Assembly (NCBI GenBank): GCA_963776735.1
Contig: CAVZNV010000004.1
Span: 1-64,000, forward strand
Source: PALSA-612 sp963776735
GTDB taxonomy: Bacteria; Actinomycetota; Thermoleophilia; Gaiellales; Gaiellaceae
Direction: 5' to 3'
Length of the DNA: 64,000 nucleotides
Shown: piece by piece, positions 52,291 through 60,186 of the stretch
Layout: every line of letters begins with the position of its first letter
How positions within the stretch are numbered: position 1 is the first letter of the stretch
Notes under the pieces: model-generated
Seen by the model: only the letters and a program-made list of their open reading frames with translations
What the model was told of the DNA's origin: nothing
Database searches by the model: none
Made by a program: the position numbers and the translations under genes

Positions 52291-53090
52291 AGCGCGTTCC
52301 GTGGTCGGCGTGGATTTGGATCGTCCTCGCGGCGGGCTACTTCTTCATCCCGCTCTTCGCCACGTTCCTGTTCTCGATCAAGAACCCGAAGACCGGCAAC
52401 TGCTGCAGCCTCTCGAACTACGGGAAGATCATCCACGACTCGACCTTCTGGTCGTCGTTCAAGGTCTCGCTCATCATCGCCCTGCTGACGATCGTGCTCA
52501 GCCTCGTGCTGTTCGTCCCGACGGTCTACTGGGTGCACCTGAAGCTGCCGAAGCTGCGGCCCGTGCTCGCGTTCATGGCGCTCGTGCCGTTCGTCGTGCC
52601 GCCGATCATCCTCGTCGTCGGGTTGCTCAAGTTCTACAAGGACACGCTCGGCGCGCCGTTCTGGTACCTGGACAACCCGTACTGGTTCCTGACCACGGCC
52701 TATGTGATCCTGGCCTTTCCGTACGTGTACTTCTCGGTCGACGCCGGCTTCCGCTCGATCGACGTGCACACGCTGACCGAGGCGTCCCTGAACCTCGGCG
52801 CCGGCTGGCGCACGACGCTCACGAACGTGATCCTGCCGAACATCCGAGTCGCGGCGCTCAGCGGCGCCCTGCTCACGCTCGCGGTGGTCATGGGCGAGTT
52901 CACGATCGCGAGCCTGTCGGCGTTCCACACGTTCCCGACCTACATCCAGTACATCAACGAGTCGGAGGGCTACCCCGCGGGCGCGCTGACGCTGCTCAGC
53001 TTCGCGATCACGTGGGGAGCGATGGCGACGATCCTGCTCCTCGGCCGCAAGCGCGGGCCGGGCCGGGCTGCCGCGGAGGTGGCGCACTGA
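52287..53090 (+). CDS. ABC permease (PotC-like)
   Basis: A 267-residue protein from GTG 52287 (GTGA overlap). Six membrane spans, with the EAA loop DVHTLTEASLNLGAGWRTTLTNVILPNIRVAALSG. An extracytoplasmic loop carries an unusual CC pair (NPKTGNCCSLSNYGK). It ends with TGATG, sharing one base with the ATPase start. Confidence 0.88.
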   Translation: MKRVPWSAWIWIVLAAGYFFIPLFATFLFSIKNPKTGNCCSLSNYGKIIHDSTFWSSFKVSLIIALLTIVLSLVLFVPTVYWVHLKLPKLRPVLAFMALVPFVVPPIILVVGLLKFYKDTLGAPFWYLDNPYWFLTTAYVILAFPYVYFSVDAGFRSIDVHTLTEASLNLGAGWRTTLTNVILPNIRVAALSGALLTLAVVMGEFTIASLSAFHTFPTYIQYINESEGYPAGALTLLSFAITWGAMATILLLGRKRGPGRAAAEVAH

Positions 53091-54238
53091 TGCCGCACGT
53101 CGAGCTCCAGCAACTGCGACGGTCCTTCGGCGACTTCGAGGCGCTGAAGGGCATCGACCTGACCCTCGACAAGGGCGAGTTCGTCTCGCTGCTCGGGCCG
53201 AGCGGCTGCGGCAAGACGACGGCGCTCAGGCTCGTGGCCGGCTTCGACCGGCCGACCTCGGGTCAGGTCGTCGTCGACGGCAAGGACGTGTCCAGGGTGC
53301 CGCCCAACCGCCGCAACATGGGCATGGTCTTCCAGGCCTACAGCCTGTTCCCGAACATGACCGCCGAGAAGAACGTCGAGTACGGCCTCCGGGTGCGCAA
53401 GCAGGGGAAGGACCAGCGCCGGAAGCGGGTCGCCGAGCTGATGGAGCTGGTCGGGCTCTCGCAGGCGACGAAGCGCTATCCGCACCAGCTGTCGGGCGGC
53501 ATGCAGCAGCGCGTCGCACTCGCCCGGTCGCTCGCGATCGAGCCGAGCGTGCTGCTCCTCGACGAGCCGCTCTCCGCGCTCGACGCGAAGGTCCGTGTCC
53601 AGCTCCGCGAGGAGATCCGCCGCATCCAACTCGAGCTCGGAATCACGACGATCTACGTCACGCACGACCAGGAGGAGGCGCTTTCCATCTCCGACCGCGT
53701 GGCGGTGATGTACGGCGGCAAGATCGAGCAGGTCGGGCCGCCGAGCGAGATGTACGGCTCGCCCGACACGCCGTTCGTCGCCGAGTTCATCGGCACGATG
53801 AACCGGCTGGAGGCGACGGTGGTGGACGGAAACGGCAGTGTGGACCACGGCGGCACGCGGCTGACCATCGACTCGGCCCGCGGTCGCAGGACCGGTGAGA
53901 AGGTGCTCGTCCTCGTCCGGCCCGAGTCGCTCGCCGTCACCGCGCTCGACGGCCGCACGCCGGCCGACAACGACATCGCGGGCGAGGTGATCTCGCACAC
54001 GTTCCTCGGGCCGGTGACGCGGCTGAAGGTCCTCGGTTCCGAGGCCGACCTGATCGCCGACATGTCGACCGCGACCGCCGGCACCCTGCCCGTGGGGATG
54101 AAGGTCACCGCCCACGTTCCGGCCGGCGACACGCGGCTGCTCAGCCTGGAAGGCTCGGGCGAGGAGCCGATTCCGGACGAGCTCGGCCCGGCCGAGCCAG
54201 GCTTCGACGCGCCACCGCCAGATCTGGGCGATCTGTGA
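53090..54238 (+). CDS. ABC ATPase (PotA/FbpC-like)
   Basis: A 382-residue protein from ATG 53090. Walker A GPSGCGKTT (about residues 38-46), Q-loop VFQAYSLFPNM, signature LSGGMQQRVALARS, Walker B VLLLDEPLSALD, switch VTHDQEEA. A TOBE domain (EVISHTFLGPVTRLKVLG) and a proline/acid-rich tail (DELGPAEPGFDAPPPD) complete it. The last 98 bases overlap the convergent glycerophosphodiesterase gene. Confidence 0.93.
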   Translation: MPHVELQQLRRSFGDFEALKGIDLTLDKGEFVSLLGPSGCGKTTALRLVAGFDRPTSGQVVVDGKDVSRVPPNRRNMGMVFQAYSLFPNMTAEKNVEYGLRVRKQGKDQRRKRVAELMELVGLSQATKRYPHQLSGGMQQRVALARSLAIEPSVLLLDEPLSALDAKVRVQLREEIRRIQLELGITTIYVTHDQEEALSISDRVAVMYGGKIEQVGPPSEMYGSPDTPFVAEFIGTMNRLEATVVDGNGSVDHGGTRLTIDSARGRRTGEKVLVLVRPESLAVTALDGRTPADNDIAGEVISHTFLGPVTRLKVLGSEADLIADMSTATAGTLPVGMKVTAHVPAGDTRLLSLEGSGEEPIPDELGPAEPGFDAPPPDLGDL

Positions 54239-54809
54239 AGATCCCCGTCACGCCGAGCGCGTAGAGCTCGTCCATCCGCGCCGCGTCGTTGACCGTGTAG
54301 ACGGCGGTCTCGAGGCCGAGCCGTCTGGCGGCGGCGAGCCCGCGCGACGTGACGCGATCGTCCCGGAAGCCGGCGGCCCAGGCGCCTGCGGCTCCCCGGA
54401 TCGAGACGCCCTCGCCGACGTGCTGCATCGTGCGCATCGTCGGCCGGAGCCGGCGCACTTCGTCGAGCGGCGGGCGCTGGAAGCACAGCACCACGGCGTC
54501 GTCGTCGAGCAGGTCGAGCGTGCGGCGGACGACGTCGAAGCGCCGGTAGCGGGCGGGCGTCTTCAGCTCGACCATCGTCCCGATCCGCCCGCGGCAGAGG
54601 GCGAGCACCTCCTCGAGCCGCGGCAAGCCAAGTAACACAGTGTTACTTGGCGGGTCGTGCGTGACGACGAGGCGGCCGTCGCCGTCGGCGTGCACGTCGA
54701 ACTCGACGTAGTCGGCGCCGAGCTCGATCGCGAGCTCGAACGCGGGCAGCGTGTTCTCGGGCAGGTCGAAGGACGCGCCGCGGTGGGCGATCACGAGAGG
54801 CAGCGCCAA
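54141..54809 (-). CDS. glycerophosphodiester phosphodiesterase, shortened, with an in-frame palindromic repeat
   Basis: A 222-residue protein probably from TTG 54809. Catalytic and metal residues are in VIAHRGASFDLPENT and YVEFDVHADGDGRLVVTHDP, with VELKTP and the C-terminal AVYTVNDAARMDELYALGVTGIFTDRPD. Between THDP and LPRLEEVLAL, where relatives have about 35 residues (LDRTT..., EL..LDAG), only PSNTVLLG remains, and SNTVLLG is encoded by a palindromic repeat. The active-site residues survive, so activity is possible. The C-terminal 98 bases overlap the convergent ATPase gene. Confidence 0.82.
   Translation of the reverse strand: MALPLVIAHRGASFDLPENTLPAFELAIELGADYVEFDVHADGDGRLVVTHDPPSNTVLLGLPRLEEVLALCRGRIGTMVELKTPARYRRFDVVRRTLDLLDDDAVVLCFQRPPLDEVRRLRPTMRTMQHVGEGVSIRGAAGAWAAGFRDDRVTSRGLAAARRLGLETAVYTVNDAARMDELYALGVTGIFTDRPDLAVARRSLARPGRARPESAPRPSLPG
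54627..54651. repeat. palindromic repeat, copy 8, inside a coding region
   Basis: Perfect 12-base arms (GCCAAGTAACAC and its complement) surround base 54639. It is read in frame in the glycerophosphodiesterase as SNTVLLG. It is the purest example of the second arm type (CCAAGTAACAC). Confidence 0.9.
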
Positions 54810-54835
54810 TCCGCCGGCGAGCCTACCCTGTCGCC

Positions 54836-55657
54836 GTGCCGGCCACGGCTTTCTTCCTCGCGCTGACGGCGGCGTTCGTCCACGCGCTCTGGAACGTCCT
54901 GCTCGCGCGGGCGCGCGACCCGCAGGCAGCGACGGCGGTCGCGCTGGTCGTCGCGGTGGTGGTGTTCGCGCCGGTCGCCGCGCTGACGTGGGACGTCCAC
55001 CCGGGCGTTTGGCCGTTCATCGTCGTCTCGAGCTGCCTGCAGCTCGTCTACTTCGTGCTGCTCGCGGCCGCGTACAGGCGCGCGCCGCTGTCGGTCGTCT
55101 ACCCGCTCGCCCGCGGCGCGGCTCCGGTGCTGGTGCTGCTGATCGGTGTCGTCGTTCTCGGCAAGTCGAGCTCCTGGGGCCAGGCGTGCGGAGTGGTTCT
55201 CGTCGGAGCCGGGATCCTGCTCGTGCGCGGCTTCCGAAGCGGCGACAGGGGTGCGTTCGCGTTCGGCCTTTCGATCGCGACCGTGATCGCGGCGTACACG
55301 CTCGTCGACAAGCACGGGATCACCCACGCGGGGCCGATCCCGTACCTCGAGCTGACGATGGTGCTGCCGGCGATCGCGTACGCGACGGCGATGTGGCGGG
55401 CGAAAGGAGCGCCGGCGCTGAGAGCCGAGTTCGGCATCGCGACGATCGCCGCCGGCATCGCGACCTTCACGGCCTACGCGCTCGTCCTCGCCGCCCTCGA
55501 GCGTGCGTCGGCCGCGTCGGTCGCCGCGGTGCGCGAGACGAGCGTCGTGATCGCGGCGCTGCTCGCGGGCAGGGTCCTCAAGGAGCGCGTCGGGCCGGTG
55601 CGGCTCGCCGGCGCCGTGCTCGTAGCCGCCGGCGTCGCGCTCGTCAGCCTGGCGTGA
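54836..55657 (+). CDS. EamA/DMT family transporter
   Basis: A 273-residue protein from GTG 54836, 26 bases from the divergent phosphodiesterase start. Ten membrane segments in two EamA repeats (FFLALTAAFVHALWNVLLARARDPQ, YRRAPLSVVYPLARGAAPVLVLLIGVVVLG, and AVRETSVVIAALLAGRVLKERVGPVRLAGAVLVAAGVALV). Coupling to a HAD hydrolase (GTGA overlap) and betaine-type enzymes suggests a metabolite exporter or importer of that pathway. Confidence 0.82.
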   Translation: MPATAFFLALTAAFVHALWNVLLARARDPQAATAVALVVAVVVFAPVAALTWDVHPGVWPFIVVSSCLQLVYFVLLAAAYRRAPLSVVYPLARGAAPVLVLLIGVVVLGKSSSWGQACGVVLVGAGILLVRGFRSGDRGAFAFGLSIATVIAAYTLVDKHGITHAGPIPYLELTMVLPAIAYATAMWRAKGAPALRAEFGIATIAAGIATFTAYALVLAALERASAASVAAVRETSVVIAALLAGRVLKERVGPVRLAGAVLVAAGVALVSLA

Positions 55658-56307
55658 CGGATACGCTCGCGCGCGTGGTTCGCGCGGTCTGCTTCGACTT
55701 CAACGGCACGCTCTCGCACGACGAGCCGATCCTGTGCGAGATCTTCGTCGAGCTCTTCGCAGAGCACGGCAAGCCGCTCTCGGCACAGGAGTACTTCGAC
55801 CGCCTCGCGGGTCTCTCCGACCCGGAGATCGTCCGCACCTGGCTCGGGGGCGACCATCCGGACGTCGACGCCGTGATCGGCGAACGGGTCGCGCGCTATC
55901 GCGCCGCGTGCGCCGACGGTTCGACCGTGCCGGAGAGCGTCCGGGCTGCTGTGCGACTGGCCGCTTCGCGGGTGCCGGTCGCGGTCGTGACGGGTGCCGC
56001 GCGGGCCGAGGTCGAGCCGGTACTCGACGCGGCGGGGTTGACGGAGTGCGTGAAGGCGATCGTGTCCTCCGACGACGTCGCCGAGGGCAAGCCGCATCCG
56101 GAGGGCTACATGCGCGCTCTCGAGCTTCTCGGCGTCGACGGCGAGGCCGTGGCGTTCGAGGACACGGAGGCGGGCGTCGCGTCGGCGAAGGCAGCAGGCT
56201 GCCGCGTGTTCGCCGTGCTCGGGACGCTCGACCCGCACCGGCTCGCGGCGGCGGACGAGGTCGTGCCGGCGATCGACAGCGCGCTGGTCGAGCGGGTGCT
56301 CGCGTGA
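55654..56307 (+). CDS. HAD-superfamily hydrolase (beta-phosphoglucomutase/phosphatase-like)
   Basis: 217 residues from GTG 55654, which overlaps the EamA stop; GTG 55675 is the alternative. HAD motif I is AVCFDFNGTLSHDE, motif II VPVAVVTGAARAE, motif III the lysine in AEGKPHPEGYMRAL, motif IV VAFEDTEAGVASAKAAGCRVFAV. The first aspartate is followed by FNGT, so asparagine replaces the usual acid/base aspartate of DxD (D-F-N-G). That argues against classical phosphatase or mutase chemistry and could indicate a dehalogenase-like or altered activity. Confidence 0.8.
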   Translation: MTDTLARVVRAVCFDFNGTLSHDEPILCEIFVELFAEHGKPLSAQEYFDRLAGLSDPEIVRTWLGGDHPDVDAVIGERVARYRAACADGSTVPESVRAAVRLAASRVPVAVVTGAARAEVEPVLDAAGLTECVKAIVSSDDVAEGKPHPEGYMRALELLGVDGEAVAFEDTEAGVASAKAAGCRVFAVLGTLDPHRLAAADEVVPAIDSALVERVLA

Positions 56308-57410
56308 GGATCACTGCGGTCGACGTCCACGGGTACGGGTTGACGTATGCGCACGGCAGCTACGTGATGTCCGGCGGCCGGGCAGTCGACGTGCTCCCGA
56401 GCACCGTCGTTCGCATCCGCACGGACGAGGGGTTCGACGGCTTCGGCGAGACGTGTCCACTCGGGCCGGCGTATCTGCCCGCGTTCGGCGAGGGTGCGCG
56501 GGCTGCGCTGCGCGAGCTCGCACCGGCGCTCGTCGGGCTCGATCCGACCAACCTGGCCGCCGTCAACGAGGCGATGGACCGCTCGCTCCGCGGGCACGGC
56601 TACGCCAAGAGCGCCGTCGACGCCGCCTGCTGGGACGTCCTCGGCAAGGCGACCGGGCAACCGGTGGCGGCGCTGCTCGGCGGCGTCCGGCAGGAGAGCT
56701 TCCCGCTCTACGTCGCGATCCCGCTCGGAACGGCCGGGGAGATGGTCGGCCACGTCCGCGCCCACGTCGCCGAGGGAATCCACCGCTTCCAGCTCAAGCT
56801 CGGCGCCGACCCTCGCGAGGACGCGGCCCGCGTCGCAGCAGTGGTCGAGGCGACCGGCGACGACGAGATTGTCGTCGCCGACGCAAACGGCGGCTACCGG
56901 CTCCAGGACGCGGTCGTCGCCGCGCGCCTGCTCGAGGACATGCCCCGCACCTACTACGAGCAGCCGTGCGCGAGCCTGGAGGAGTGCCTCTACGTCCGCC
57001 GCCTGACGTCGCTGCCGATGATCCTCGACGAGTCGATCGTGGACGCCCACTCGCTCCTGCGCGCCTGGTCGGCGCAGGGCATGGAGGCGATCAACCTCAA
57101 GGTGAGCAAGGTGGGCGGACTCACGAAGGCGAAGCTGGTCCGCGACCTGGCCGAGGAGCTCGGTCTGCGGCTGACCATCGAGGACACGTGGGGCGGCGAC
57201 CTCGTCACCGCCGCGGTCGCGCACCTGGCGGCGAGCACGAGCCCGGGCGCGCTGTTCACCTGCTCGTTCATGAACGACTGGACACTCGAGCACATCGCCG
57301 GCTACGAGCCGCGCTCGGCAAACGGCGTCGGTCGCGCACCGACCGGCCCGGGCCTCGGCGTCGACGTCGACCTGGAGCTGCTCGGCGAGCCGCTCTTCTC
57401 GGTGCCGTGA
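56304..57410 (+). CDS. enolase-superfamily enzyme (betaine epimerase/hydroxyproline-type, MLE/MR-like)
   Basis: A 368-residue protein from GTG 56304 (GTGA overlap). The capping domain contains VLPSTVVRIRTDEGFDGFGETCPLGPAYL, with active-site loops as in hydroxyproline-betaine epimerase HpbD and cis-3-hydroxyproline dehydratase. Metal ligands are D in VVADANGGY, E in TYYEQPC and D in MILDESIVD. The general base is K in INLKVSKVGGL. On barrel strand two HRFQLKLGAD offers one lysine instead of KxK. Together with the methyltransferase and betaine importer nearby, epimerisation of a proline-betaine-type compound is a reasonable proposal, not a proof. Confidence 0.8.
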   Translation: MRITAVDVHGYGLTYAHGSYVMSGGRAVDVLPSTVVRIRTDEGFDGFGETCPLGPAYLPAFGEGARAALRELAPALVGLDPTNLAAVNEAMDRSLRGHGYAKSAVDAACWDVLGKATGQPVAALLGGVRQESFPLYVAIPLGTAGEMVGHVRAHVAEGIHRFQLKLGADPREDAARVAAVVEATGDDEIVVADANGGYRLQDAVVAARLLEDMPRTYYEQPCASLEECLYVRRLTSLPMILDESIVDAHSLLRAWSAQGMEAINLKVSKVGGLTKAKLVRDLAEELGLRLTIEDTWGGDLVTAAVAHLAASTSPGALFTCSFMNDWTLEHIAGYEPRSANGVGRAPTGPGLGVDVDLELLGEPLFSVP

Positions 57411-58282
57411 GCCGCTTCGCCGACCTCCTCGCCGCGAAGCGCGTGATCGTCGCCGACGGCGCGACCGGCACGAACTACCAGGAGCGCGGGCTCGAGATCG
57501 GCACCGCGCCCGAGGAGTGGCTGTTCGAGTCGCCGGAACGCGTGGTCGAGGTGCACAGGGCGTTCGTGGACGCAGGCTCCGAGCTCATTCTCACCAACAC
57601 CTTCGGCGCGACACCGCTCCGGCTCCAGCACACCCCGCTCGCCGGCCGCGTGCACGACGTGAACGTCCGCGCCGTCGAGCTGGCGCGGGAAGCCGCCGGC
57701 GACCGGGCGCTCGTCGCGGGCTCACTCGGTCCGACCGGGCACCTGTTCGAGCCGCTGGGGCCGCTCACGCGGGCCGAGTGCGTCGACAACTACGAGGCGC
57801 AGGCCGGAGCGCTCGCAGACGGCGGTGCCGACCTGCTCGTGCTCGAGACCTTCTTTGCGCTCGACGAGGCGCTCGCCGCCGTGGAAGGCGTGCGCCGCGC
57901 GAGCGATCTGCCGCTCGTCGCCTCGTTCAGCTTCGACCAGGGAACGCGCACGATGATGGGCCTGTCTCCGACCGAGGCGGCCGAAGCCGTGCTCCCGCTC
58001 GGCGTCGCCGCGATCGGCGCCAACTGCGGCAAGTCGCTCGCCGAGGCCGACGTCGTCGTCACGGAGCTGCTCGCCGCCGCGGGCGGCGTGCCCGTCTGGG
58101 CAAAGCCGAACGCTGGCGTGCCGAAGATCGTCGGCGACCAGATCGTCTACGAGGCAGGCCCGGACGACCTCGCCGCCCACGCCCGCGCGTACGCGGACCA
58201 GGGCGCGCGCGTCGTCGGCGGCTGCTGCGGCTCGACCCCCGAGCACGTCGCCGCGATCGCGAGAGCGGTCGCAACGCTCTGA
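57407..58282 (+). CDS. homocysteine S-methyltransferase family protein (betaine-homocysteine methyltransferase-like)
   Basis: A 291-residue protein from GTG 57407 (GTGA overlap). Hcy-binding TIM barrel: VIVADGATGTNYQERGLEIG, ELILTNTFGATPLRLQ, GSLGPTGHLFEPLG and LLVLETFFALDEALAAV. The zinc cysteines are in AIGANCGKS and VVGGCCGSTPEHVAAI. Methyl donors in the family are betaines, S-methylmethionine or corrinoid proteins. The adjacent betaine-type enolase and importer point to demethylation of a betaine, yielding methionine and a dimethyl amino acid for the FAD enzyme at 63313. Confidence 0.87.
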   Translation: MSRFADLLAAKRVIVADGATGTNYQERGLEIGTAPEEWLFESPERVVEVHRAFVDAGSELILTNTFGATPLRLQHTPLAGRVHDVNVRAVELAREAAGDRALVAGSLGPTGHLFEPLGPLTRAECVDNYEAQAGALADGGADLLVLETFFALDEALAAVEGVRRASDLPLVASFSFDQGTRTMMGLSPTEAAEAVLPLGVAAIGANCGKSLAEADVVVTELLAAAGGVPVWAKPNAGVPKIVGDQIVYEAGPDDLAAHARAYADQGARVVGGCCGSTPEHVAAIARAVATL

Positions 58283-58288
58283 CGGCGG

Positions 58289-58894
58289 TCACATGCGCTG
58301 GAAGATCGCCTCGAGCTCGTACCCGTTCTCGAGCATCAGCGGGGCGCGTTCGAGCAGCGCGTCCCAGCTCGGGATGTCCCAGCCGAACGAGTCGGCGAGG
58401 CGGACGATCATGTTGAACATGGCGCAGACGGTCGCAGCGTCGCGGAGTGCGGCGTCCGAAACACCCGCCGCCCGGACGAGGTCGGCATCAGCCGAGGTGA
58501 GCCCGTCAGGAGCGAGCGTCTGCTTTTCGAGGAAGGCGAGCGTCGCCTTCAGCTCGGGGCGCAGCGGCGCCGAGCGCCAGTCCGCCTCGACCGCCCTCCA
58601 GACCTCCTCGCCCAGCGCGTACGACGCAACTGCGCCGTGGGAGCGCATTCAGAAGTGGCACTGGTTGAGCAGCGACGCGAAGCCCGCGAACAGCTCGCGC
58701 TCGCCGGGAGACCAGTCGGACGGCCCACGCATGGCCTGTTGCAGCCCTGACGAGAAGGGGCGACCGAAGAGCTCGGGCCGGTAGAGGAGCGTCTTGGTCA
58801 CGCCCGACGGCTCACGTCCCTGCTCCCTGGACGCCTGGACGAACGCCGCTTCCCGCGGGGCATGGCCGTGATCGATGACGGAGAGACGGGTCAA
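58289..58894 (-). CDS. carboxymuconolactone decarboxylase/AhpD-family protein, candidate selenoprotein (CxxU)
   Basis: ATG 58894 gives 81 residues ending in ERELFAGFASLLNQCHF. Then comes one TGA (58651-58649), and the same frame continues MRSHGAVASYALGEEVWRAVEADW to the stop at 58289. Read through, the product has 201 residues, a normal length for peroxidase-related CMD proteins, whose active site is a Cys-x-x-Cys followed by a histidine (NxCxxCxxxH). Here the pattern is NQCHF-TGA-MRSH, so the TGA stands exactly at the second cysteine position. A bSECIS-like hairpin follows. The second half also looks like the proper C-terminal half (LVRAAGVSDAALRDAATVCAMFNMIVRLADSFGWD). AhpD-like selenoproteins are known in bacteria. 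The alternative is a nonsense mutation or base error. Confidence 0.72.
58621..58651 (-). promoter_or_regulatory. bSECIS-like hairpin after the in-frame TGA
   Basis: On the minus strand the TGA (58651-58649) is followed by 17 bases to an apical AGUU loop (58631-58628), closed by a 7-bp stem ACGGCGC/GCGUCGU with one G.U pair. Bacterial SECIS elements have the apical loop roughly 16-37 bases after UGA and a G among the first two loop bases. Both conditions are met. SelB binding itself cannot be judged from sequence. Confidence 0.6.
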
Positions 58895-59133
58895 CCGATC
58901 GCCCGATCCGCCGCGTCGAGCCGGCGCAGCCCTTCCCGGATCGCGGTGGCGACGGTCTGCTCGAAGATCTCGTCCTCCGAGAACCCCTCCGCCTCGAGCC
59001 CTTCGACGTCCGCGTCGGTGACGGTGTACGCGCGGTCGCGGACCTTCGCCAGGTAGGCGTCCATCCCCGGCGGCGCCGGCTCGACGGCGGCGGCGATCCT
59101 CCGCAGCTCGTGGATCTGCTCGCTCACCCGCAC
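58891..59133 (-). CDS. small AhpD/CMD-like partner protein
   Basis: An 80-residue protein from GTG 59133 (or GTG 59127), overlapping the start of the candidate selenoprotein gene (ATGA). The sequence YTVTDADVEGLEAEGFSEDEIFEQTVATAIREGLRRLDAADRAIG resembles the C-terminal helical half of CMD-domain proteins but lacks the cysteine motif. It may be a subunit of the same hexameric-type enzyme or a duplicated half domain. No separate function is known to me. Confidence 0.65.
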   Translation of the reverse strand: MRVSEQIHELRRIAAAVEPAPPGMDAYLAKVRDRAYTVTDADVEGLEAEGFSEDEIFEQTVATAIREGLRRLDAADRAIG

Positions 59134-59150
59134 GATTCTAGGAACACGGG

Positions 59151-59180
59151 ATCGGGGACGGACCGAAGCCCGTCCCCGAT
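59151..59180 (-). terminator. 11-bp terminator hairpin of the betaine importer operon
   Basis: ATCGGGGACGG and its complement enclose an 8-base loop, starting 12 bases after the stop of the betaine-binding protein in the minus direction. No U tract follows, as is common in high-GC actinobacteria. Confidence 0.75.
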
Positions 59181-59192
59181 GTCGTCGTCAGG

Positions 59193-60164
59193 TCAGCTGA
59201 GCCAGCTCTTGACGGTCTTCTGGTTGGCCTTCACCCAGGTCGCAGCGGCCTTGTCCGGGTCCATGTGCTTCCCGGCAATCAAGCCGGCAACCACGTTCTG
59301 GTCCTGGTTCGTCCACTTCCATTTCTTCAGGAACTTGACGGCGGGCGAGCCGCTCGTCGCGAACTTCTTGCTGAAGAACTTCTGCAGGATGTAGGTCGGG
59401 TACGCGCACGCGTACTGCTTCGGGTTGCCGCCCTTCGACTCGTCGTCCTGGCAGCCCGGGAAGCGCGGCGGGAGCTTGACCATGTCGAGCTTGTAGGTCG
59501 CGTTCAGGTACTGCGGGTCGTACCAGTAGAACAGCACCGGTTTGTGCTGCTTGTAGAGCTGCGTCCAGCGGGCGACCTGGGCCGCCTCGGCGCCGACGCT
59601 GACGAACTTCAGGTTGAGCCCGAGCGCCTTGATCAGCGTGCGGTCCTTCTGCTGGTAGGACGGATCGCCGCCGAGGAACATGCCCTGCGAGCCGGACTCG
59701 GGGCTCTTGAAGATCGTCTCCTTGCCCTTCAGCCCCTTCCACGTCCTGAACTGCGGGTACTGCTTCATCAGGTAGTCGGGGATGTACCAGCCGATCACGC
59801 CGATGACGCCGTTCGGCCCTTCGGCGATCACCGTCTTCTGCTGCTGCACGTACTGCTTCTGCTGCGTGACGTGCCCCCAGTCCTCGAGCACGGCGTCGGT
59901 CTTGCCGTCCGCGAGCGCCTGGTAGACGGGCACCTCGGCGATCTGCGTGATGTTGACCTTGCAGCCGAGGCTGTGCTCGAGCACGTACTTGGCCACGTAC
60001 GTGTTGGCGGTCGAGCCCGACCAGGCCTGCTCGTTGAGCGTGACCGTGCCGCACGACTTGCCGCCGGCCATGGCGCTCGAGACGCCGGCGATCGCGATCG
60101 CCCCGAGCGTCAGCGCCAGGAGCGGCAGGAGCAACCGGCTCCGCCGCGTCAGGTGCCTCTTCAT
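59193..60164 (-). CDS. glycine betaine/choline-type binding protein (ProX/OpuAC-like)
   Basis: A 323-residue protein from ATG 60164 with GGAGGG close upstream. The signal peptide is LLLPLLALTLGAIAIAGVSSAMAGG, without lipobox. The OpuAC fold is visible in VTLNEQAWSGSTANTYVAKYVLEHSLGCKV, QALADGKTDAVLEDWG, GVIGWYIPDYLMKQYPQF and KPVLFYWYDPQYL. Several aromatic residues (W, Y in YWYDPQY) fit a cage for a quaternary ammonium group. It is the last gene of the importer operon, 22 bases after the permease. Confidence 0.88.
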   Translation of the reverse strand: MKRHLTRRSRLLLPLLALTLGAIAIAGVSSAMAGGKSCGTVTLNEQAWSGSTANTYVAKYVLEHSLGCKVNITQIAEVPVYQALADGKTDAVLEDWGHVTQQKQYVQQQKTVIAEGPNGVIGVIGWYIPDYLMKQYPQFRTWKGLKGKETIFKSPESGSQGMFLGGDPSYQQKDRTLIKALGLNLKFVSVGAEAAQVARWTQLYKQHKPVLFYWYDPQYLNATYKLDMVKLPPRFPGCQDDESKGGNPKQYACAYPTYILQKFFSKKFATSGSPAVKFLKKWKWTNQDQNVVAGLIAGKHMDPDKAAATWVKANQKTVKSWLS

Positions 60165-60186
60165 ACGCCCTCCTCCGTTTGGTTCC

